Origin: Verrucomicrobiaceae bacterium
Lineage (GTDB): Bacteria > Pseudomonadota > Gammaproteobacteria > Pseudomonadales > CAMLJR01
Direction of reading: 5' to 3'
Assembly: GCA_028293825.1 (NCBI GenBank)
Contig: JAQGNY010000039.1
Location: 62,001 to 126,000 of the forward strand
Length of the DNA stretch: 64,000 bases
Position 1 is the first letter of the stretch. The number at the start of each line of letters is the position of its first letter. The position numbers and the translations under genes are program-made. The notes beneath the pieces were generated by a model, which had not been told where the DNA came from, made no database searches, and saw only the letters and a program-made list of their open reading frames with translations. Positions 1 through 8,719 of the stretch are shown piece after piece.

Positions 1-279
1 CTATCTTTTTACGAAGCACTACTCGCCGCGTGCAATAACCCCTGGCTGTTGTGGTCGTGGCGTTTGCTGTATGCGCAAAATATGCGCTACCGCCATTTGT
101 ATTTACCGCTCGCGCAATACGAGCTCGAACTCAATCCCGATCACGCCACAATCATGCAGGCGGTATTAGCGCGCGATATCGAGCGCGCCGTCGAATTGAG
201 CCTGTCGAACTACGAAAAAATTTCGAACTTTATCGAAAACAAAATCAAGGATCGTTCCGATCCGCTCTTTAAAAATTAA
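1..279 (+). CDS. GntR-family regulator, C-terminal FCD-domain fragment
   Basis: The open frame runs in from the left edge, so the start and the DNA-binding domain lie outside the window. The visible 92 residues begin LSFYEALLAACNNPWLL and continue through an arginine/tyrosine-rich helix and NPDHATIMQAVLARDIERAVEL, ending at a TAA. This is the usual end of an FCD ligand-binding domain: a helical bundle whose late His (here in NPDH) helps bind metal or a carboxylate effector in FadR/GntR regulators. It reads toward the convergent N-acetyltransferase gene, with 46 bases between the two stops. The effector cannot be inferred. The family call is fairly sure; the regulator's targets are probably to the left. 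Confidence 0.75.
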   Translation, partial: LSFYEALLAACNNPWLLWSWRLLYAQNMRYRHLYLPLAQYELELNPDHATIMQAVLARDIERAVELSLSNYEKISNFIENKIKDRSDPLFKN

Positions 280-325
280 GCGCAACAAAAATTAATCGAA
301 ACGTTTTCGCGTCGACATAAAATAA

Positions 326-1135
326 TTAAACCGGTTCGCGCTCGGCAATACGCTGCAACAGCGGGCGCCACTCATTTTCTATCGGCAATTTAAATAAATC
401 CGCCAGTGCCTGTTCGAGCTCGATCGCATTCAGTGTGCGCCGCTCAAACTGCCCGTCCGCGCTGCGCAACGACAAGCGATTATTCAACAACGAGTACCGC
501 ATTTGCGGCGTGGTGCGGGCGACCATTAAATCGTGGCGAAAATGCGAGGTCGGAAATTTCGAGCTGAACCAATTGGCCTGTTCGTAATCGGCATCGATCA
601 GCGGCTCAGCCGATTGGTCGTACACTTTTTCCCACACATCACCGATCTGCGCTTCCAGCCGAAAACCATGCGGCAGCGGCGATAGGCGAAACGATTCATG
701 CGCAGTCGATTGCACGGCCGTGGTGTCGATTCGCAGCGGCGCCGGCAACACCAAACCACCAAAACCGACATCGGCCAACCAAAGCTGATCGCCGACAGCG
801 ACACGCAGCGTCATATGCGTACGCGCTCGCAGCGGTGCATCGTCCGCTTGCATCCAGCGCACGCGGCCAATCAATCCATCCACCTTGAAACCGAGCGCCA
901 CTAATACGCGCTTGAATAAGCTGTTTTGCTCGAAGCAATAGCCGCCGCGTTTGCGCGCAATTAATTTGTCGTCAATGGCAGCGGGCTTGAGATCGATAGT
1001 GCGATCAAGCAAAACATCGAATGCTTCGAACGGAATCGCGGCCGGATGCAGCGCATGCAATTCATGCAACACGTCGAGCGTTGCGGTGCGCGGACCGGAA
1101 TAACCAATGCGGGAGAAATAAGCGTCAATATCCAC
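326..1135 (-). CDS. Arylamine N-acetyltransferase (NAT family)
   Basis: This 269-residue protein matches the normal length of bacterial NATs, which move an acetyl (or other acyl) group from acyl-CoA to aromatic amines, hydrazines or related acceptors in the cytoplasm. The catalytic triad is visible as Cys67 (RGGYCFEQN), His107 (RTHMTL) and Asp122 (WLADVGFGG), and the N-terminal IPFEAFDVL segment corresponds to the family's IPFENL motif. The start is a GTG at 1133-1135 with a GGGG ribosome-binding stretch about nine bases upstream; no ATG fits better. In actinobacteria NAT genes can sit in sterol-degradation clusters, and here it neighbours SDR genes, but a catabolic role is only an inference. 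Three 21-bp direct repeats lie 81-143 bases upstream of the start. Confidence 0.9.
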   Translation of the reverse strand: MDIDAYFSRIGYSGPRTATLDVLHELHALHPAAIPFEAFDVLLDRTIDLKPAAIDDKLIARKRGGYCFEQNSLFKRVLVALGFKVDGLIGRVRWMQADDAPLRARTHMTLRVAVGDQLWLADVGFGGLVLPAPLRIDTTAVQSTAHESFRLSPLPHGFRLEAQIGDVWEKVYDQSAEPLIDADYEQANWFSSKFPTSHFRHDLMVARTTPQMRYSLLNNRLSLRSADGQFERRTLNAIELEQALADLFKLPIENEWRPLLQRIAEREPV

Positions 1136-1215
1136 TGTGAACAGCCCCGGGCGAATAGCAAAGGATGGATTTTAAACTTTGCTATCGGCCGGGCAACAAT
1201 TTCTATGCGCAATTT

Positions 1216-1278
1216 TTATTTCACGGACCAAAAACTTTATTTCACGGACTTAAAATCTAATTTCACGAAATTAAAAAT
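1216..1278. repeat. Three 21-bp direct repeats between NAT and SDR genes
   Basis: Copies begin at 1216, 1237 and 1258 with an exact 21-base period. The shared core is ATTTCACGGAC followed by an A-rich tail; the third copy has drifted to ATTTCACGAAATT and overlaps the SDR stop codon. The period equals two DNA helical turns, so a bound protein would sit on one face. The block lies upstream of the minus-strand NAT gene and may be a regulatory array. A related pair occurs at 4483-4525. Confidence 0.6.
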
Positions 1279-2002
1279 TCTGCGCCGCCAGTGGACGCAC
1301 AATGATTTCATTCACGGCTACGCCATCCGGTTGCGCCAATACATAAGCAACCGCATCGGCAATCGCCTGGGCCGGCATTGCCGCCTGCGACATACCGCGA
1401 GCCATATCGCGAATTTCGGGAACAGTTACCGACTCGGTCAATTCCGACTCGGTAATTCCCGGGCAAATCATACAGACCCGCACCTTGCCCGACGTTTCCT
1501 TACGCAGCGCTTCGGTAATCGCGCGCACCGCAAATTTGGATGCCGCATATACCGCACCGCCGGCGTGTGCATCGTGCGCCGATACCGACGCAATATTGAT
1601 GATGCTGCCGTTACCGCGCTCAAGCATGTGATTAAGCACCGAATGAATACCGTAGAGAACGCCTTTCACATTGACGTCGATGGTGCGGTCCCAGTCATCA
1701 ACCTTGCCCATCGCCATTGGCGACGCCGGCATGATGCCTGCGTTGTTAACGAGCGCATCAATACGACCGAAACGATCGATCGCCAATTTTGCCAATGCCA
1801 ATAAATCATCCAATTTAGTGACGTCGGTTGCGCGCCAGATTGCGTTGGCGCCGATGCTATCGGCCAATTTAGCCAAGCGATCGCCGCGCCGTGCACCGAG
1901 CACCACGTTCGCGCCTAGCGCTGCCAAATGCCGCGCGGTGGCTTCACCAATACCGCTGCTGGCGCCGGTAATTACAACCACTTTATCTTTTAATGTTTGC
2001 AT
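1271..2002 (-). CDS. Short-chain dehydrogenase/reductase (classical SDR)
   Basis: A 244-residue NAD(P)-dependent oxidoreductase of the classical SDR fold. The cofactor motif TGASSGIG is near residue 12-19, followed by NNAG, the catalytic serine in INIASVSAH and the YAASK catalytic Tyr-Lys pair. An Arg-rich stretch after strand 2 (GARRGDRL) favours NADP(H). The ATG at 2000-2002 is chosen because it begins MQTLKDKVVVITG in the usual family register and has a purine-rich AAAGGCAGAG upstream; the frame stays open to 2047 but adds a non-homologous tail. The substrate is unknown. It lies between a second SDR and the NAT gene, each separated by over 130 bases, so co-transcription is possible but not shown. 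Confidence 0.9.
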   Translation of the reverse strand: MQTLKDKVVVITGASSGIGEATARHLAALGANVVLGARRGDRLAKLADSIGANAIWRATDVTKLDDLLALAKLAIDRFGRIDALVNNAGIMPASPMAMGKVDDWDRTIDVNVKGVLYGIHSVLNHMLERGNGSIINIASVSAHDAHAGGAVYAASKFAVRAITEALRKETSGKVRVCMICPGITESELTESVTVPEIRDMARGMSQAAMPAQAIADAVAYVLAQPDGVAVNEIIVRPLAAQNF

Positions 2003-2169
2003 CGCTGCTCTGCCTTTTAAAATGCTGACCCTAAAACGACGCCACACCGTGGCGACCGCAAAAACGCAGCAACGATACGATTAAACCGATAACAACGACA
2101 GTCTTAACCAGATTGCGACAAAGCCAAACTATCGCGCTGCGGACATGAAATAGCGTTTGAATAAAAAAG

Positions 2170-2952
2170 TTAAATACCCAGCGGATAGCCGCCGGATACT
2201 TTGAGCGTTTCGCCGGTGATAAAGCTCGCCGCATCGCTGCACAAATACAAAACGGTCGCGGTGATATCTTCCATTTTGCCGAGGCGATGCACCAGCTGCA
2301 GTTCGTCGCGAAATTTCGTCACGAACTCCTCCGGCAGTTCGGCCAATGCGGCTTCGGTGCCCATCAATCCGGGCGCAATCGCATTGACACGAATGTTATC
2401 GGCGGCCAATTCGCCGGCAAACGCAATCGTCAAACCGCGCACCGCCAATTTGCTCACGCCATACGGCGTCGAACTTAAATAGCCGGCAATCGATGCGATA
2501 TTAATAATTACACCGCCGCCCCGCGCGCGCATTGAATCGCGGCAGGCCAGCGTGCAATTGACCACGCCCATGAAATTCACATCCATCATTTCGCGAATAT
2601 CGGTGCGTGAAAGTTTAGCGAACGGCTGATTGTATTTGGTCAGATGCCGGCCGGCGTTGTTGATCAGAATATCGATACCACCCCACTGCTGAACAACATC
2701 GGCGACGGCCGCATCGACCGTGCCCTCATCGGCGACATCAGCGCGCACGGCGATGGCACGTTCATTACCTGCGGCAATGGCGGCAGCTGTCGCACGCGCA
2801 GCGTCGAGATCAATATCGCAGATAACCGCACGACCACCCGCCGCGACAATGGCCTCGGCAAAATTGCGGCCAAAGCCCTGTGCGGCGCCGGTGATAAATG
2901 CCACCTTGCCGCTGAATGCCGGTGTTAGATTTTTTATGGCGGGATGGGTCAT
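2170..2952 (-). CDS. Short-chain dehydrogenase/reductase (classical SDR)
   Basis: This 260-residue SDR has TGAAQGFG as the Rossmann glycine motif, an acidic CDIDLDAAR turn that favours NAD(H), NNAG, a catalytic Ser in INIASIAG and the Tyr-Lys pair in YGVSK. The C-terminal SDAASFITGETLKVSGGY is the usual end of the FabG-like branch. It probably oxidises a secondary alcohol or reduces a ketone; the substrate is not evident. The start ATG at 2950-2952 has only a weak upstream AGAGC. The 151-base gap to the phosphotransferase gene upstream holds an AT-rich stretch with repeated TTTAAAAGTCA units at about 3011 and 3026. Confidence 0.9.
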   Translation of the reverse strand: MTHPAIKNLTPAFSGKVAFITGAAQGFGRNFAEAIVAAGGRAVICDIDLDAARATAAAIAAGNERAIAVRADVADEGTVDAAVADVVQQWGGIDILINNAGRHLTKYNQPFAKLSRTDIREMMDVNFMGVVNCTLACRDSMRARGGGVIINIASIAGYLSSTPYGVSKLAVRGLTIAFAGELAADNIRVNAIAPGLMGTEAALAELPEEFVTKFRDELQLVHRLGKMEDITATVLYLCSDAASFITGETLKVSGGYPLGI

Positions 2953-3103
2953 GGCGCTAAGCTCTAAACGATTGGATTGAGCAAAAAACGCAGCTCGTGT
3001 TTGTTTTCTTTTTAAAAGTCATTTTTTTAAAAGTCATTTTTTAAAAATCTCTTTAAAAAAAATATTGCTTTGAAAAAACGGCTGCGATTATTGCTGCGAC
3101 ATA

Positions 3104-4465
3104 TCAATTGCGCGTGGGGACGTAGTCCAAATGCGCAGCCGATTTGCCGATACCTTCGGGGCCGTACAATTGCACGCGGCGCTCGATCCACGCGGCGAAA
3201 AAACGAATCAGCGGCAAATCGTGTTCGGGACCGGATTGCTGTACGAATTTTTCCAGCGGTATTTCAGCTTCGGTCCAGCTGCTGTAGCGTTTGCCCAAAA
3301 TCGGCGCCAGATCATCGAGCGTGAGCTGCTCCAAATCCGCAGCCATTTTGTCGGAGCGGACGATCGTATCGACCAGATTCTGAATCGATTGTTTTTGCGC
3401 CGCTTGCTCTTCATCGCGCGCATCGATACGCGATACCGAATCGGCAAGCATGTGCAGCAAAATTGTGCACGGACCCGAATTTTCCACCAACGGTTTTGGC
3501 GTTTCGATTTTTACGTCGAGCGCATCCGACAACGTGATTACGATGGCGCGGCTCAGCGCCAACTCCCACTCCATATACACATCGTGCGGCGAACCGGGTT
3601 GCGGATTAGCAACTGTTGCCGCGACCATCATCGACTGCACCGTCGAGAACAACACCGAATGAAACCGCAGTGCGTCGTAATCGATCGGCGCGCCGGTGAC
3701 GTCTTCATAGTGTTTCCACAATGCACGCACATCGTCGCCGACCGGCTCGTACGGATCGCGAATGCGCATCGCCACCAAATCACAGACTGGATCGCCGATT
3801 AAGCTCGCCTCGAAATCGAACAGCGCGGTGAGCTTGCCGTCTTTGTGCATGAATTGCGCGGCATCGTAGTGACTGAATACACGACGCGTGCGATCTTTCG
3901 GCACATTGCGTCGCACCCAATTCAAGGCGAATTCGATCAGCGGTTGTGGTTTGCTTTTATTCCGTTGATACAGCGGAATAGTTTCCGTCAAGCCTTCGAG
4001 CGCGACGGCTTCTGCTCCTTCCGGCACTTCAAGTCCAACCTTCGCAAATTCTTCGACCGGAATTTTTTGCGTCTCGATCATCGCCTCGACATATTGCCGC
4101 CCAAGCGAGCGTCGCGCTTCATCGTTAGGCGCAGTCGCTACATCGCGCGAACCGGGTACAGCGTCCATCACAATGGCAATCGGGTCTTCGCAAAAACCAA
4201 AAACGTGCGGCACTTTAATGCCGTGCTTTTCCAGCACCTGCAAAATATTCGCTTCGCGACGCAATTCCGGGTACGGCAGAATATCGGCATTGCGATCGCC
4301 GCGAATATAAATCGGCACGACTTTGCCATTCACTTCGACATCGGCAAACCACGCTGGGCGCCAGCGAATTTGGCGTTCCAATTTGATTACGCGCCCGCCG
4401 GTGACTTTTTCCACGAAGGCATGTAATTTTTTTTCATCGTTATTTTCGTTGAGTACGGTCGACAT
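3104..4465 (-). CDS. APH-like phosphotransferase family protein
   Basis: A 453-residue protein with the choline/aminoglycoside-phosphotransferase kinase fold. The Brenner motif reads FSHYDAAQFM and the metal-binding loop reads ALFDFEASLIGDP, giving the two Asp residues needed for phosphotransfer. The Asn that normally ends HxDxxxxN is Met here. The N-terminal lobe (about residues 20-110) carries WFADVEVNGK and REANILQVLEKHGIKVPHV; about 130 extra C-terminal residues follow the kinase core. Proteins of this kind are common in catabolic clusters of lipid and steroid degraders with unknown small-molecule substrates, so antibiotic resistance should not be assumed. The start has GAGAGAAAGCA just upstream. 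Two 23-bp-spaced direct repeats lie 18-60 bases upstream. Confidence 0.75.
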   Translation of the reverse strand: MSTVLNENNDEKKLHAFVEKVTGGRVIKLERQIRWRPAWFADVEVNGKVVPIYIRGDRNADILPYPELRREANILQVLEKHGIKVPHVFGFCEDPIAIVMDAVPGSRDVATAPNDEARRSLGRQYVEAMIETQKIPVEEFAKVGLEVPEGAEAVALEGLTETIPLYQRNKSKPQPLIEFALNWVRRNVPKDRTRRVFSHYDAAQFMHKDGKLTALFDFEASLIGDPVCDLVAMRIRDPYEPVGDDVRALWKHYEDVTGAPIDYDALRFHSVLFSTVQSMMVAATVANPQPGSPHDVYMEWELALSRAIVITLSDALDVKIETPKPLVENSGPCTILLHMLADSVSRIDARDEEQAAQKQSIQNLVDTIVRSDKMAADLEQLTLDDLAPILGKRYSSWTEAEIPLEKFVQQSGPEHDLPLIRFFAAWIERRVQLYGPEGIGKSAAHLDYVPTRN

Positions 4466-4482
4466 TGCTTTCTCTCTTTACA

Positions 4483-4525
4483 TTTCACAACAACTTAATT
4501 TTATATTTCACATCGACTTAATTTA
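4483..4525. repeat. Pair of 20-bp direct repeats upstream of the phosphotransferase gene
   Basis: The two copies start at 4483 and 4506 and match at 17 of 20 positions, each reading ATTTCACA, three variable bases, then ACTTAATTT. They sit immediately upstream of the ribosome-binding site of the minus-strand phosphotransferase gene. The ATTTCAC...ACTTAA core resembles the 21-bp repeats at 1216-1278, which suggests a shared binding site for an unidentified regulator. Confidence 0.5.
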
Positions 4526-4575
4526 TTTTTAAAAGTATTAAAAAAAATCGGAAATTATTTATTCAGCTTAAATAG

Positions 4576-4604
4576 AATTGCGCCGACATGTTGTCGGCGC
4601 AATT
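4576..4604 (-). terminator. Hairpin after the tyrosine-phosphatase gene
   Basis: A perfect 12-bp inverted repeat, AATTGCGCCGAC and its complement GTCGGCGCAATT, encloses a 5-base loop. It starts three bases beyond the stop codon of the minus-strand phosphatase gene. The AT-rich outer arm supplies a short U-stretch, so it could act as an intrinsic terminator between that gene and the phosphotransferase gene. Confidence 0.65.
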
Positions 4605-4607
4605 TAA

Positions 4608-5408
4608 TTAACGCGCGGTCAACAGCTGATCACGAACATGTTTTTGCAATTCCGGCGTGATACCGAAGCGCTCATTGAGAAAGTTATCGATAGTTTTATA
4701 GTCTTGCTCAATCTGATCGAGCGCAGCACTTAGATAAACGGGATCAGCACTGAGCAATGCTTCACGTACATCGGGCGCCATTTTTTTCAGCGGATGTTCC
4801 TGATCGGTCAAACCCATACCGGCCTTTTTATGCTTCATCATGAATCCACCCAAATCCACGGCAGTATTCGTCAATGCGTAATCGGCCAGAATGGTTTCGC
4901 GATCGACACCCAGACTGTGCAGAATCAGCGAAGCCGTTAAGCCGGTGCGATCTTTTCCCGCTGCGCAGTGAAATAGTAACGGCACATTGCCGGCTGCGAG
5001 ATATTCGAATACGCCGCGCAAACGATTTTCTAACCACGCCGGCATATTGCGATACAGCTTGATCATCACATCGCGAATATGTTCGCCGCTCTTGGCATTT
5101 TGCCAGGACAGCTCACCAGCCGATTCGACATCGGGCTCATCGTCCCAGATAAAAAATTTGACGTTCGCATCGACCGGCCATTGCGTCGGCTCATCAGCGC
5201 GCTCATCGGAGCGACGCAGATCGCACACCGCGCGAATACCCAATTCCGCAATACGCTGTTTATCAGTCTCGGTTAAATACGCGAGCACGCCGGAACGAAA
5301 TAATTTCCCAGTTTGCACACAGCGACCATCAGCGGCGGGATAGCCACCCATATCGCGCAGGTTGCAGCTGCCTTCTAAATTTAAAACGCGTTGAAATGTG
5401 TCTGCCAT
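4608..5408 (-). CDS. Tyrosine-phosphatase superfamily protein (Y_phosphatase3 type)
   Basis: A 266-residue protein with the CX5R phosphatase signature at residues 148-154 (HCAAGKDRTG) and the N-terminal family motif GSCNLRDMGGYPAADGR. The general acid is likely within the WDDEPD segment near residue 88-93. This bacterial group includes secreted MptpB-like enzymes acting on phosphotyrosine or phosphoinositides, but no signal peptide is visible, so it should be cytoplasmic. The start at 5408 is chosen over 5423 because GAGAGTGG lies five bases upstream. It follows the molybdopterin oxidoreductase gene by 39 bases and is probably co-transcribed with it. The physiological substrate is unknown. 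Confidence 0.85.
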   Translation of the reverse strand: MADTFQRVLNLEGSCNLRDMGGYPAADGRCVQTGKLFRSGVLAYLTETDKQRIAELGIRAVCDLRRSDERADEPTQWPVDANVKFFIWDDEPDVESAGELSWQNAKSGEHIRDVMIKLYRNMPAWLENRLRGVFEYLAAGNVPLLFHCAAGKDRTGLTASLILHSLGVDRETILADYALTNTAVDLGGFMMKHKKAGMGLTDQEHPLKKMAPDVREALLSADPVYLSAALDQIEQDYKTIDNFLNERFGITPELQKHVRDQLLTAR

Positions 5409-5447
5409 GATTACCACTCTCAAAGTTTATGAATGTGAATTGACTGT

Positions 5448-7682
5448 TTATCCGACTGCGGCGCTTGCAGGCGATGAAGTTTTCGATGTTGCATGAGTTG
5501 GCGTTGTGGTTTTTGCCGGTACGGCGTTACGCAACGGCGCTGTGACTGCATAAATATTTACCGGTATGCCCGACATGCGCGGCATCGCGTTGATACTTTG
5601 CAAATCGCGATCGGTGCTGATTAACAAATTGGTGGAGGCACCGTCTTCGATAAAATCGTCTTCGTCCGGCAAGCCACCGAAGCCGTGACTAATCGAAACC
5701 ACACCGCTGCGCACGCCATCTTCCGCCTGCACAATGACAGTAATTGCGCCGTTATCGGATTCGACTTTGATCCAACCGTTGTCGGCAATTTTCAACGCGG
5801 CCATATCGGCAGGATTCATGTACGCAAAATTATGCGGCAACAGCCGTTTCAATCCCGGTTGCGCGGCAAATCCAAACGAATTAAAACGATGCCGGGTGCG
5901 GCGGCTGATCATGCGAAAAGAAAAATTCTGTTTTGCATCGAGACTGGCTTTTAATAACGCGGCAACCTCGTCGCGCACATCGTCGGGCATAGTGCTGAAT
6001 TTGCCGGATGTCATCGCATCGGGCGGCAACGCGATTTGTTTTTCGCCATCGTAAAAACAGCCGAGTGTTTGCCGTTTTATTTCATCGAACGGTACCGGCG
6101 CATCTTTCGCGGTGATGCCGAGCAACTGATCTTCGGTCGGCGGCGTTTGCATATCAAGCGGGACGCCCATGTAGGTCAGCGGTCTATTCAAGCGCTGCGC
6201 CAGCGACCACAATACATACCATTCATCGCACACTTCCGAGTCGACTGGCGGCTCGACCACTTTTGCGGTGTAGCGCGTATACGGCGTCGGAAAGAAAATA
6301 GTCTCGAAAATATAGATCGGTAAATCGGCGCGCTCGTAATGCAGTTTCGGCGGCAAAATATAATCCGACAGCGCAGCGCTCGGCGTCATGTACGGTTCGA
6401 TACTTACCATCAATTCCAGCGAGCGCAACGCCTTCACCATTTTGCGTTGATCGGGAATTGCCTGCGCCGGATTGCCACCGTGATTGAGCAGGAATTTCAC
6501 CTGCCCCACACCCGGCTGCAAAATTTCATCGGCGAGAACGCCGGTAACCATTTCGCCGCCGATCAAACCGTAATTACCGATGCGCGATTTTGGGCCGTGC
6601 TCCCAAGGACGCGGTGCCGGCATCACACCGGCTTGACGCGGTCCGCGCCCGACTAGAAAACCCGAATTAGAAACTTCTTCGCCTTCGCGAATAAAACGGC
6701 CGCACACCACATTTAACGTTTGTACCAAATGCTCGGTGAGATTTGAAAATGCACTCATGTCGGGGCCGGTGCCAGTACCCGCTAAACCGCGCGTGCCGGT
6801 GTGCGCAAATACTTCGGCAGCTTCACGCAATGATCCCGGCGCAATATCGGCGCATTGTTCAACGAATTGCTCGGTGAACGGTTCCAGCGCCGCGCGCAAT
6901 TCGGTTAAATCGCCGACATAACGATCGCAAAACTCAACATCGTGCCAGCCCTCGTCGAGAATAATGCGCAGCAATGCGCCTGCGATCAGTGCATCGTTGC
7001 CCGGCAACGGTTGAATAAATACATCGGCAAATTTAGCGGTTTCGGTACGGCGCGGATCGATGACAATTAATTTCAAACCACGCGCTTTTGCCTCTTTCAA
7101 ACGCTTTAACGGATTGCGCGTATCGAGATGCGCAATCGACACCAGCGGATTGCTGCCGAACAACAGCGACACGTCGGCGGTTTGAAAACGCTGCATGCCA
7201 GCAGGCCAGTAGCCGAGGCGACCGGCGGCTACGACCTTGGCTGACTGATCGATAGTTAGGGTCGAAAATAATTTCGGTGAGCCGATCGCCTGCATCCAAT
7301 TGGGCAACAGCGATAAGCAGATCGCCGTGAAAAAACCGCCGGAGCCGCGATACGCAGCAATTGCTTCGGGGCCGTCGCGGTCGAGAATGGTTTTTAATTT
7401 TTCGGCAATTTCAGTTAATGCTTGTTCGAGCGTGATGCGTTCGAATTTTCCGTTGGGCATACGCTTGAGTGGATGCAAAATACGTTCGTCGCTGTAATGC
7501 GCATCGGCGGCGCCGGCGCCTTTCGAGCAGATAAATCCCATCGTTTGCGGATCGTCGTTATCGCCGCGCACCGCAACAATGCGCTCGTTCTGATCGACAG
7601 TTACCACCGTGCCGCAAACGCCGGTGCAGATTCGGCAGAACGAACGCTTTTCAGTAAAGCCCGATTGATCTACGTGAGACAT
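5448..7682 (-). CDS. Molybdopterin-dependent oxidoreductase, 4Fe-4S N-terminus
   Basis: A 744-residue member of the DMSO-reductase/formate-dehydrogenase superfamily. Cys16, Cys19 and Cys23 (CRICTGVCG), followed by Cys51 in GFICSKG, form the iron-sulfur site. Cofactor-binding segments include LLFGSNPLVSIAH and LIVIDPRRTETAKFAD, and the C-terminal domain has the molydop-binding signature NPADMAALKIADNGWIKVES. There is no twin-arginine leader, so it acts in the cytoplasm. The segment where many relatives carry the Cys or selenocysteine molybdenum ligand reads TIDQSAKVVAAG, without cysteine. AGGAG lies upstream of the ATG. It lies 64 bases after an AveC-like membrane protein and just before the phosphatase. 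No partner electron-transfer subunit is encoded nearby, and the substrate is unknown. Confidence 0.88.
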   Translation of the reverse strand: MSHVDQSGFTEKRSFCRICTGVCGTVVTVDQNERIVAVRGDNDDPQTMGFICSKGAGAADAHYSDERILHPLKRMPNGKFERITLEQALTEIAEKLKTILDRDGPEAIAAYRGSGGFFTAICLSLLPNWMQAIGSPKLFSTLTIDQSAKVVAAGRLGYWPAGMQRFQTADVSLLFGSNPLVSIAHLDTRNPLKRLKEAKARGLKLIVIDPRRTETAKFADVFIQPLPGNDALIAGALLRIILDEGWHDVEFCDRYVGDLTELRAALEPFTEQFVEQCADIAPGSLREAAEVFAHTGTRGLAGTGTGPDMSAFSNLTEHLVQTLNVVCGRFIREGEEVSNSGFLVGRGPRQAGVMPAPRPWEHGPKSRIGNYGLIGGEMVTGVLADEILQPGVGQVKFLLNHGGNPAQAIPDQRKMVKALRSLELMVSIEPYMTPSAALSDYILPPKLHYERADLPIYIFETIFFPTPYTRYTAKVVEPPVDSEVCDEWYVLWSLAQRLNRPLTYMGVPLDMQTPPTEDQLLGITAKDAPVPFDEIKRQTLGCFYDGEKQIALPPDAMTSGKFSTMPDDVRDEVAALLKASLDAKQNFSFRMISRRTRHRFNSFGFAAQPGLKRLLPHNFAYMNPADMAALKIADNGWIKVESDNGAITVIVQAEDGVRSGVVSISHGFGGLPDEDDFIEDGASTNLLISTDRDLQSINAMPRMSGIPVNIYAVTAPLRNAVPAKTTTPTHATSKTSSPASAAVG

Positions 7683-7746
7683 TGGCGAGCACTCCTGCTT
7701 CAGAACATATATTTACATCGAACATGTTTAAATTCGAAAAATAAAT

Positions 7747-8496
7747 TCACGGAATCAGCGGCGTGTTAATTCCGGTAAAAATTCGGAACAAAATATTGGG
7801 CAGCGTGGTGAGAAAAAAGAACACCGCATTCATCGTTATCGCCCAAGCAAATGCACGTCGCAATTCGCGCGCCACACCTCGTACCGCTGCGTGCACGCCG
7901 AACACACGTTCATGCCACCAGACGCCGCTGTCATCGCGCAACATCAATACCCAAATCATCACCACGATACTGAACGACATGCCGACAATCGGCCACACCG
8001 TCGGAAACGCGCTACGCGCATTCGCCAGTGACGGCCCATTGACGACGACGTACTGCCACCAGCCGAACGATGTCGAATAATGTTCGATGCCGAGATCCCA
8101 TAAATAAAATAGTGGGCCGGTAGTAATTAATGCGGCGCCAAATTTTCCGAGGCTGGGCTGCTTCTTGAACAACCATTCGGCAAGCGCAATAAATAGCAAT
8201 AACACCGGGCCGAAAAACCAACCGTACGATGCCACCAGCGCGAACGGTTTGCTCGGCGAAGTAAACGGTGTGTGTCCCCACCACGGCATTTGTACGAACG
8301 CCGAATTAAATAATACGTAACCGCCCCAGTCGGCATAAGTCTCCTGCCAGAACATACTGGTGCCGCCGAACAATAACAGCGCGCCGATACTTAATTTGCC
8401 GTTTCTCTTTGCTTCAATTAAAAACCAGACAATCAATAAAAACCAAAGCACCGGTCCGACAATTTCAAACATCCATTTAAATTGTGGCTCACCCAT
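7747..8496 (-). CDS. Multi-pass membrane protein, possibly spirocyclase AveC-like
   Basis: A 249-residue protein with about seven hydrophobic helices: near residues 10-28, 38-50, 82-105, 118-135, 165-185 and 210-235, plus a weaker one between. The segment FWQETYADWGGYVLFNSAF followed by a PWWGHTP turn resembles the WQ...YxxYL...N region of AveC-type proteins, the integral membrane family named for the avermectin spirocyclase and widespread in actinobacteria. That resemblance comes from recall, not a search. The ATG at 8494-8496 is preferred over the adjacent GTG because AGGAG then lies at a proper spacing of six. Gene order suggests it belongs with the molybdopterin oxidoreductase downstream. 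Confidence 0.55.
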   Translation of the reverse strand: MGEPQFKWMFEIVGPVLWFLLIVWFLIEAKRNGKLSIGALLLFGGTSMFWQETYADWGGYVLFNSAFVQMPWWGHTPFTSPSKPFALVASYGWFFGPVLLLFIALAEWLFKKQPSLGKFGAALITTGPLFYLWDLGIEHYSTSFGWWQYVVVNGPSLANARSAFPTVWPIVGMSFSIVVMIWVLMLRDDSGVWWHERVFGVHAAVRGVARELRRAFAWAITMNAVFFFLTTLPNILFRIFTGINTPLIP

Positions 8497-8719
8497 CACA
8501 GGCTCCTACGCAAAATAATTATGATTATTGGTTTGCTGAATAAGTCGTTTATGGCATTGGCAAAATATTAATTGAGGTCGTAAATACGGTAACGCGCACA
8601 GCTGTTAAAAGACGCTGCACAGCGCCGTAAACCGTTTGGCACCTTAGCAAAAAGCCGCGACGAATGTATATGTAAACGCCGTTCAGTTATTTGACCGACA
8701 TTAAAATAGTCGGCAACCA

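Noticed and set aside
1046-1804. 252-codon plus-strand frame
   Set aside because: It lies antisense to NAT and SDR genes with clear catalytic motifs, and its product is Arg/His-rich without any family feature.
3009-3060. TTTAAAAGTCA repeats as a CRISPR or iteron array
   Set aside because: The copies are short, imperfect, low-complexity and have no unique spacers.
3131-3802. 223-codon plus-strand frame
   Set aside because: It is antisense to the phosphotransferase gene and has a shadow-frame composition.
3104-4465. Aminoglycoside-resistance gene
   Set aside because: The fold is shared, but the context is metabolic and the motif is divergent, so a resistance role is unsupported.
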